From Anaerolineales bacterium (lineage in GTDB: Bacteria > Chloroflexota > Anaerolineae > Anaerolineales > UBA4823), in NCBI GenBank assembly GCA_022865865.1, contig JALHTN010000047.1, forward strand, positions 1-19,446: 19,446 nucleotides of DNA. The letters run 5' to 3'. The position numbers and the translations under genes were made by a program. Within the stretch, counting starts at the first letter, position 1. The number at the start of each line of letters is the position of its first letter. Below, in pieces: positions 16,060 to 19,446 of the stretch. The notes below the pieces were generated by a model. It had not been told where the DNA came from. It saw only the letters and a program-made list of their open reading frames with translations, and ran no database searches.

Positions 16060-16085
16060 CTAATATCAGAATGTTGGTATATTAG
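16036..16085. promoter_or_regulatory. nested inverted repeats over the GntR promoter
   Basis: Three overlapping dyads: ATTAGATT (16036-16043) with AATCTAAT (16057-16064); inside it TTAATG-TTC-CATTAA (16042-16056); and CTAATAT (16060-16066) with ATATTAG (16079-16085). They cover the spacer, the -10 box and the start site, as expected for repressor sites, most simply for the GntR protein encoded next. Confidence 0.55.
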
Positions 16086-16136
16086 TATATTTAGCACGGT
16101 TCGTCAAGGTTTTCAGGCTGAGGAAAGAACAGGACA

Positions 16137-16874
16137 ATGTACCCTGAAACGATCGATCGCTTCAGCAAACTTCCCTATTACCAGCAGGTGTATGAAATTC
16201 TGCATGGCAAAATTCAGCGCCGCGAATGGCAGCCTGGCGACATGATCCCCCCTGAATCGGAGTTAATCGAAAAATACCAGGTTAGCCGCAATACAGTCCG
16301 CCAGGTGCTGGAAAAACTGGTGAACGAGGGCTTGATTTACCGGCAGCGCGGGCGCGGCAGCTTCGTCGCCCACCCCACCCTCGAACAATCCATGACGCGC
16401 ATCGTCAGCTTTACCGAGGATATGCGCCAGCGGGGATTTAACCCGGGAACCGAAGTGATCTCTGCTGATTTGATGCCAGCTATCGAAGAGATCGCCAGCC
16501 AGCTTGGCACACCACTCGGTGAACAACTGGCCTGCTTACGCAGATTAAGATTGGCAGATGGCGAAGCCATGAGCATCGAAGAATCCTATTTGATCCACAA
16601 GTACTGCCCGGATGTCTTGGAGCACGATTACGCCAAACAGCCGCTACGAGAAGTGCTGGAAACAGAATACGGCATCCGCATCGCGTCTGCCAAGCAGGTC
16701 ATCCAGGCCATTCAAGCACCACCTGAACTGGCGGGGCTACTGGATATCACACCCGGAGCGGCGCTGCTCTTTCTCACCCGGGTATCTTACTCCCAAGGCA
16801 GAATACCGGTTGAATATCTGCGCATATATTACCGGGCCGATCGCTATTCTTTATTCAATGAACTGCATGAATAG
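16137..16874 (+). CDS. GntR-family regulator, HutC subfamily
   Basis: 245-residue regulator. The N-terminal winged helix (about 10-76) has the family pattern YYQQVYEIL, PGDMIPPESELIEKYQVSRNTVRQVLEKLVNEGLI and QRGRGSFVA. The C-terminal half (about 90-240) is a UTRA effector domain ending in VEYLRIYYRADRYS. UTRA regulators usually sense a sugar phosphate or similar metabolite and repress a neighbouring operon, so it likely controls the kinase and transketolase genes that follow and its own promoter. AGGA motifs lie 12 and 2 nt before the ATG, so initiation is not ideal. The next gene starts 21 bp after its stop. Confidence 0.92.
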   Translation: MYPETIDRFSKLPYYQQVYEILHGKIQRREWQPGDMIPPESELIEKYQVSRNTVRQVLEKLVNEGLIYRQRGRGSFVAHPTLEQSMTRIVSFTEDMRQRGFNPGTEVISADLMPAIEEIASQLGTPLGEQLACLRRLRLADGEAMSIEESYLIHKYCPDVLEHDYAKQPLREVLETEYGIRIASAKQVIQAIQAPPELAGLLDITPGAALLFLTRVSYSQGRIPVEYLRIYYRADRYSLFNELHE

Positions 16875-16895
16875 GTGCTGGAAGGAGGTTTAGGG

Positions 16896-17864
16896 ATGGA
16901 CGTACTTTGCCTTGGGGAACTGCTGATCGATATGTTCCCTGTGGAGGTCGGGCGGGGAATGGCTGAGGTCACTGCTTTTCGCCCTAAGCCTGGAGGTGCC
17001 CCCGCCAACGCAGCCGTGGCAGCCGCCCGACTGGGTGTCCAAAGCGGATTCATTGGAAAGGTTGGGGAGGATATTTTCGGCAGGCATTTAGAGAATATAC
17101 TGAGAAATGAGGGGGTTGACACGCAGGGCATGCGATTTGACCCCCAAGCGCGCACGACATTGGTCTTCATCGCCATGCCGGATGTCCATACAGCCGAATT
17201 TGTTTTCTACCGCAACCCGGGTGCAGACATGCTGCTCAGACCAGATGAGCTGCCCGTGAACTTGCTCGGATCAACCCGCTGCCTGCACTTTGGTTCCCTG
17301 AGCCTGGTCGACGAACCGATCCACAGCGCGGCCTTGCGCGCGATTGAACTCGCCCGCTCGGGTGGAGCCTTGATCTCATTTGATGTAAACTACCGGCCAG
17401 CCTTGTGGAGCAGTCCGGAAGCTGCCGCACAGCGCGTGAAGCAGGTCCTTCCGCTGGTAGACCTGGTTAAAGTCAATGAGACCGAATTGGAATTACTCAG
17501 CGGGCAGGCAGACCTTGAACACAGCAGCCAAGCTTTGCTGGCATATGGACCCAAGCTATGTGTCGTTACTTTGGGCGCCAAAGGCAGCTTTTACCACAAT
17601 GGCCGGGATAGTGATTTCATCCCTGGCTTCCCCGTGGAAACGATTGATGCCACCGGGTGCGGTGATGCATTTATCGCCGGTTTGCTGACCCAGATGGTAA
17701 TGACAGGTAAGCCAGTAAAAGACTTTTCTGCGGATCAGCTAACCCAAGCTTTGAGATATGCCAACGCGGTTGGGGCGCTGACTGCCTTGACCCAGGGAGT
17801 GATTCCTGCTCTACCGACCAGGAATCGGGTGGAGGAATTTCTCAGCCAGTCAACCAGTATTTAA
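16896..17864 (+). CDS. PfkB-family sugar kinase, fructokinase-like
   Basis: 322-residue ATP-dependent kinase. The frame is open back to a GTG at 16875, but AAGGAGG (16882-16888) is inside that stretch, 7 nt before the ATG at 16896, which is therefore the start. Family signature 1 is PGGAPANAAVAAARLG (residues 32-47); signature 2 is DATGCGDAF (251-259) with catalytic Asp257. The usual GAGD is GCGD, a variant that keeps the needed glycines and Asp. FYRNPGADMLL (105-114) and SFDVNYRPALW are typical of fructokinases, so fructose to fructose 6-phosphate is the best call; 2-keto-3-deoxygluconate kinase is the alternative. Fructose 6-phosphate is a transketolase substrate, fitting the next two genes. 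Confidence 0.87.
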   Translation: MDVLCLGELLIDMFPVEVGRGMAEVTAFRPKPGGAPANAAVAAARLGVQSGFIGKVGEDIFGRHLENILRNEGVDTQGMRFDPQARTTLVFIAMPDVHTAEFVFYRNPGADMLLRPDELPVNLLGSTRCLHFGSLSLVDEPIHSAALRAIELARSGGALISFDVNYRPALWSSPEAAAQRVKQVLPLVDLVKVNETELELLSGQADLEHSSQALLAYGPKLCVVTLGAKGSFYHNGRDSDFIPGFPVETIDATGCGDAFIAGLLTQMVMTGKPVKDFSADQLTQALRYANAVGALTALTQGVIPALPTRNRVEEFLSQSTSI

Positions 17865-17949
17865 TTGTGTGTAGATTAAATCTTCACCAGCAGGTCCAAG
17901 AGTTCCACATAATGAATCCCGGACAACAATCAACTGATATGGAGAACCT

Positions 17950-18792
17950 ATGGCAGAAAACCAATTAAGTGAATATAACCTCCCCGAATTAACCGCGATC
18001 GCCAGGGACTTGCGCCTGGATATTCTCGATATGACCACCAAAGCCGGTTCCGGCCATCCATCGAGTTCATTTTCAGCAGTAGAAATCCTGACCGCAATTT
18101 ATTTTGGCGGGATTTTAACTTACCGGCCAGACGATCCCTGGTGGCAGGGGCGCGATCGCTTTATTATGAGCAAAGGACATGCTGCGCCATTGCTGTATGC
18201 TGTGCTGGCAAGAGCCGGCTACTTCGACCGTCAGCTGCTCTGGGATTTGCGGCAGATCGACAGTCCGGTGCAGGGTCATCCCATCCAGGGCTTGCTTCCG
18301 GGTGTGGAAGCAACGACAGGCTCCCTCGGGCAGGGTCTCTCATTGGGGGTCGGTCATATCTTAGGGAGTCGCATAAACCAGCTGGATTATCGGGTCTATG
18401 TCTTACTCGGAGATGGCGAGTGTGAGGCGGGACAAATCTGGGAAGCTGCCATGGCGGCTGCTCATTTCAAAACCCATCGCCTTGCCGCGATCCTGGATTA
18501 CAACAAGTACCAAGAGACGGGACCGATCAGCCGGGAAATGGCTCTCGAGCCTCTGGTATCCAAATGGGAGAGCTTCGGCTGGCATGCCAGAGAAGTAGAC
18601 GGGCACGACATTGCTGGGCTGCTGAACGCACTCAATGCCGTCAAAGAGATTGACGAGCGACCCGCGATCATCATTGCCCATACGATCAAGGGAAAAGGTG
18701 TCTCTTTCGTGGAGCAGGATTTCACCTTCCACGGACGGGCACTCAACCCGGAACAGGCTGTCAAAGCCCGGGAGGAGATCTTATGCCAGTAG
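17950..18792 (+). CDS. transketolase, N-terminal subunit
   Basis: 280-residue thiamine diphosphate-binding half of a split transketolase. Visible: GSGHPS (His36), SKGHAAP (His77), TGSLGQGLS (124-131), the ThDP/Mg motif GDGE (154-157) followed by Asn185 in LDYNKYQETG, and KGKGVSFVEQ...FHG near the C terminus. With the C-terminal subunit it moves two-carbon units between ketose and aldose phosphates, using xylulose 5-phosphate such as that made by XylA/XylB. GGAG is 5 nt before the ATG. It follows the kinase gene by 85 bp, in which no promoter or terminator is evident, and overlaps the next gene by 10 bp. Confidence 0.95.
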   Translation: MAENQLSEYNLPELTAIARDLRLDILDMTTKAGSGHPSSSFSAVEILTAIYFGGILTYRPDDPWWQGRDRFIMSKGHAAPLLYAVLARAGYFDRQLLWDLRQIDSPVQGHPIQGLLPGVEATTGSLGQGLSLGVGHILGSRINQLDYRVYVLLGDGECEAGQIWEAAMAAAHFKTHRLAAILDYNKYQETGPISREMALEPLVSKWESFGWHAREVDGHDIAGLLNALNAVKEIDERPAIIIAHTIKGKGVSFVEQDFTFHGRALNPEQAVKAREEILCQ

Positions 18793-19446
18793 GAGAAAAG
18801 GCGGGACTGCAATTGAGTAAGCCGATGCGGGATGTCTTTGGCGATGCGTTGTTGGCAGTTTGCGAGGAAAATCCCCGGGTGGTGGTGCTGGATGGTGACC
18901 TGGGCAACTCAACCAAAACCGAATACGTTCGTCAGAAATTCCCTGAGCGGTTCTTCAACATCGGTATTGCAGAGAGCAACCTGGTCTGTATTGGCGCTGG
19001 CCTGGCAGCCTGTGAATTGATCCCCTGGATCACCAGCTTTTCCTCGTTCTTGCTGTGCAATGCCTACGATCAAATTCGCCTTTCGGTAGCAATGTCAAAT
19101 ATTAACGCCAAGATTCTGGGCAGCCACGGCGGAATTACCCTGGGCAAAGATGGGCCTACACAAATGGGTATTGAAGACCTGGCTTTGATGGGAGGACTAC
19201 CCACAATGGTCATCCTGGTACCCAGCGATCCTGCCTGCATGCACGCAGCGGTCAAAGCTGCTACTGAGCATATTGGACCGGTTTTCTTAAGGTCAAGCCG
19301 GGTGCCAATGCCCAAAATTTACCCGGCAGAAAACCCGCCCTTCGAGATCGGCAAAGCGAACATCGTTCGCCAGGGAGACGATCTAAGCATCATCGCCTGC
19401 GGATTGATGGTCGGGATGGCTTTGGATGCCGCCGCCGATCTGATGG
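18783..19446 (+). CDS. transketolase, C-terminal subunit, 3' end outside window
   Basis: Open to the window edge; 221 codons are visible. ATG at 18783 lies inside the end of the N-terminal subunit gene (10-bp overlap) with GGAGG (18771-18775) 7 nt upstream, so the two subunits are translationally coupled. The protein starts with the pyrimidine-binding domain: LDGDLGNSTKT (36-46), GIAESNLV with the catalytic Glu64 that activates thiamine diphosphate, SFSSFLLCNAYDQIR and SHGGITLGKDGPTQMGIEDLA. The C-terminal transketolase domain is just beginning (GDDLSIIACGLMV) where the window ends. 1-deoxyxylulose 5-phosphate synthase is excluded, since that enzyme is one long chain with other motifs. Confidence 0.93.
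   Translation, partial: MPVGEKAGLQLSKPMRDVFGDALLAVCEENPRVVVLDGDLGNSTKTEYVRQKFPERFFNIGIAESNLVCIGAGLAACELIPWITSFSSFLLCNAYDQIRLSVAMSNINAKILGSHGGITLGKDGPTQMGIEDLALMGGLPTMVILVPSDPACMHAAVKAATEHIGPVFLRSSRVPMPKIYPAENPPFEIGKANIVRQGDDLSIIACGLMVGMALDAAADLM

Noticed and set aside
16875..16895. GTG start of the fructokinase-like gene
   Set aside because: The ribosome site AAGGAGG falls inside this extension and is correctly placed for the ATG at 16896.
17646..17672. GCGD in place of GAGD in the PfkB kinase as a sign of inactivation
   Set aside because: The catalytic Asp and both glycines remain; Ala to Cys at this position should be tolerated.
1..19446. CRISPR arrays, tRNA, rRNA, insertion sequences or attachment sites
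   Set aside because: No regularly spaced repeats, no cloverleaf or rRNA-like segments and no transposase or integrase frames were seen on reading.

Overview
The window looks like a chromosomal sugar-catabolism locus from a bacterium of the Chloroflexota, probably class Anaerolineae. This is inferred from the solute-binding lipoprotein with an Ala/Glu/Pro-rich linker after its lipobox, the CUT1 sugar transporter cluster, the split transketolase, and a dispersed CCCTGAGCGAAGCGAAGGG-type repeat that I associate with such genomes. No rRNA, tRNA, CRISPR, phage or transposase gene was seen.

The layout is two divergent blocks around a regulatory hub at about 15841-16136. Leftward (minus strand, 15840 to 1), in order of transcription: a ROK/XylR-type repressor; a CUT1 ABC importer (lipoprotein receptor, two permeases, two different ATPases); two TIM-barrel sugar epimerase/isomerase genes; a Gfo/Idh/MocA dehydrogenase of the levoglucosan dehydrogenase-like kind; a small four-helix membrane protein; xylose isomerase (xylA); xylulokinase (xylB); a PfkB kinase; and a second xylose isomerase-like gene cut by the window edge. 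Several gene pairs overlap by ATGA or are 3 bp apart. Rightward (plus strand): a GntR/HutC regulator, a fructokinase-like PfkB kinase, and the two halves of a split transketolase, the second cut by the window edge.

The hub holds two back-to-back sigma70-type promoters with consensus -35 boxes 22 bp apart. The leftward one carries, immediately after its TATAAT, an inverted repeat closely resembling the known XylR operator of Bacillus (TTAGTTTGTT...AACAAACTAA). This supports xylose-type induction and autoregulation. The rightward promoter is embedded in nested ATTAG/CTAAT dyads, likely sites for the GntR protein.

The genes fit a scheme in which an imported sugar or glycoside is processed by oxidation/epimerisation (Gfo dehydrogenase plus TIM-barrel enzymes) and by isomerisation/phosphorylation (XylA, XylB, PfkB kinases), with xylulose 5-phosphate and fructose 6-phosphate passed to transketolase. 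The xylose branch is well supported. The substrate of the Gfo/TIM-barrel branch is not known from sequence; a 3-keto-sugar route like that for levoglucosan is the most interesting possibility. GC-rich hairpins without U-tracts after the receptor gene and after the dehydrogenase gene probably tune expression within the long transcript.
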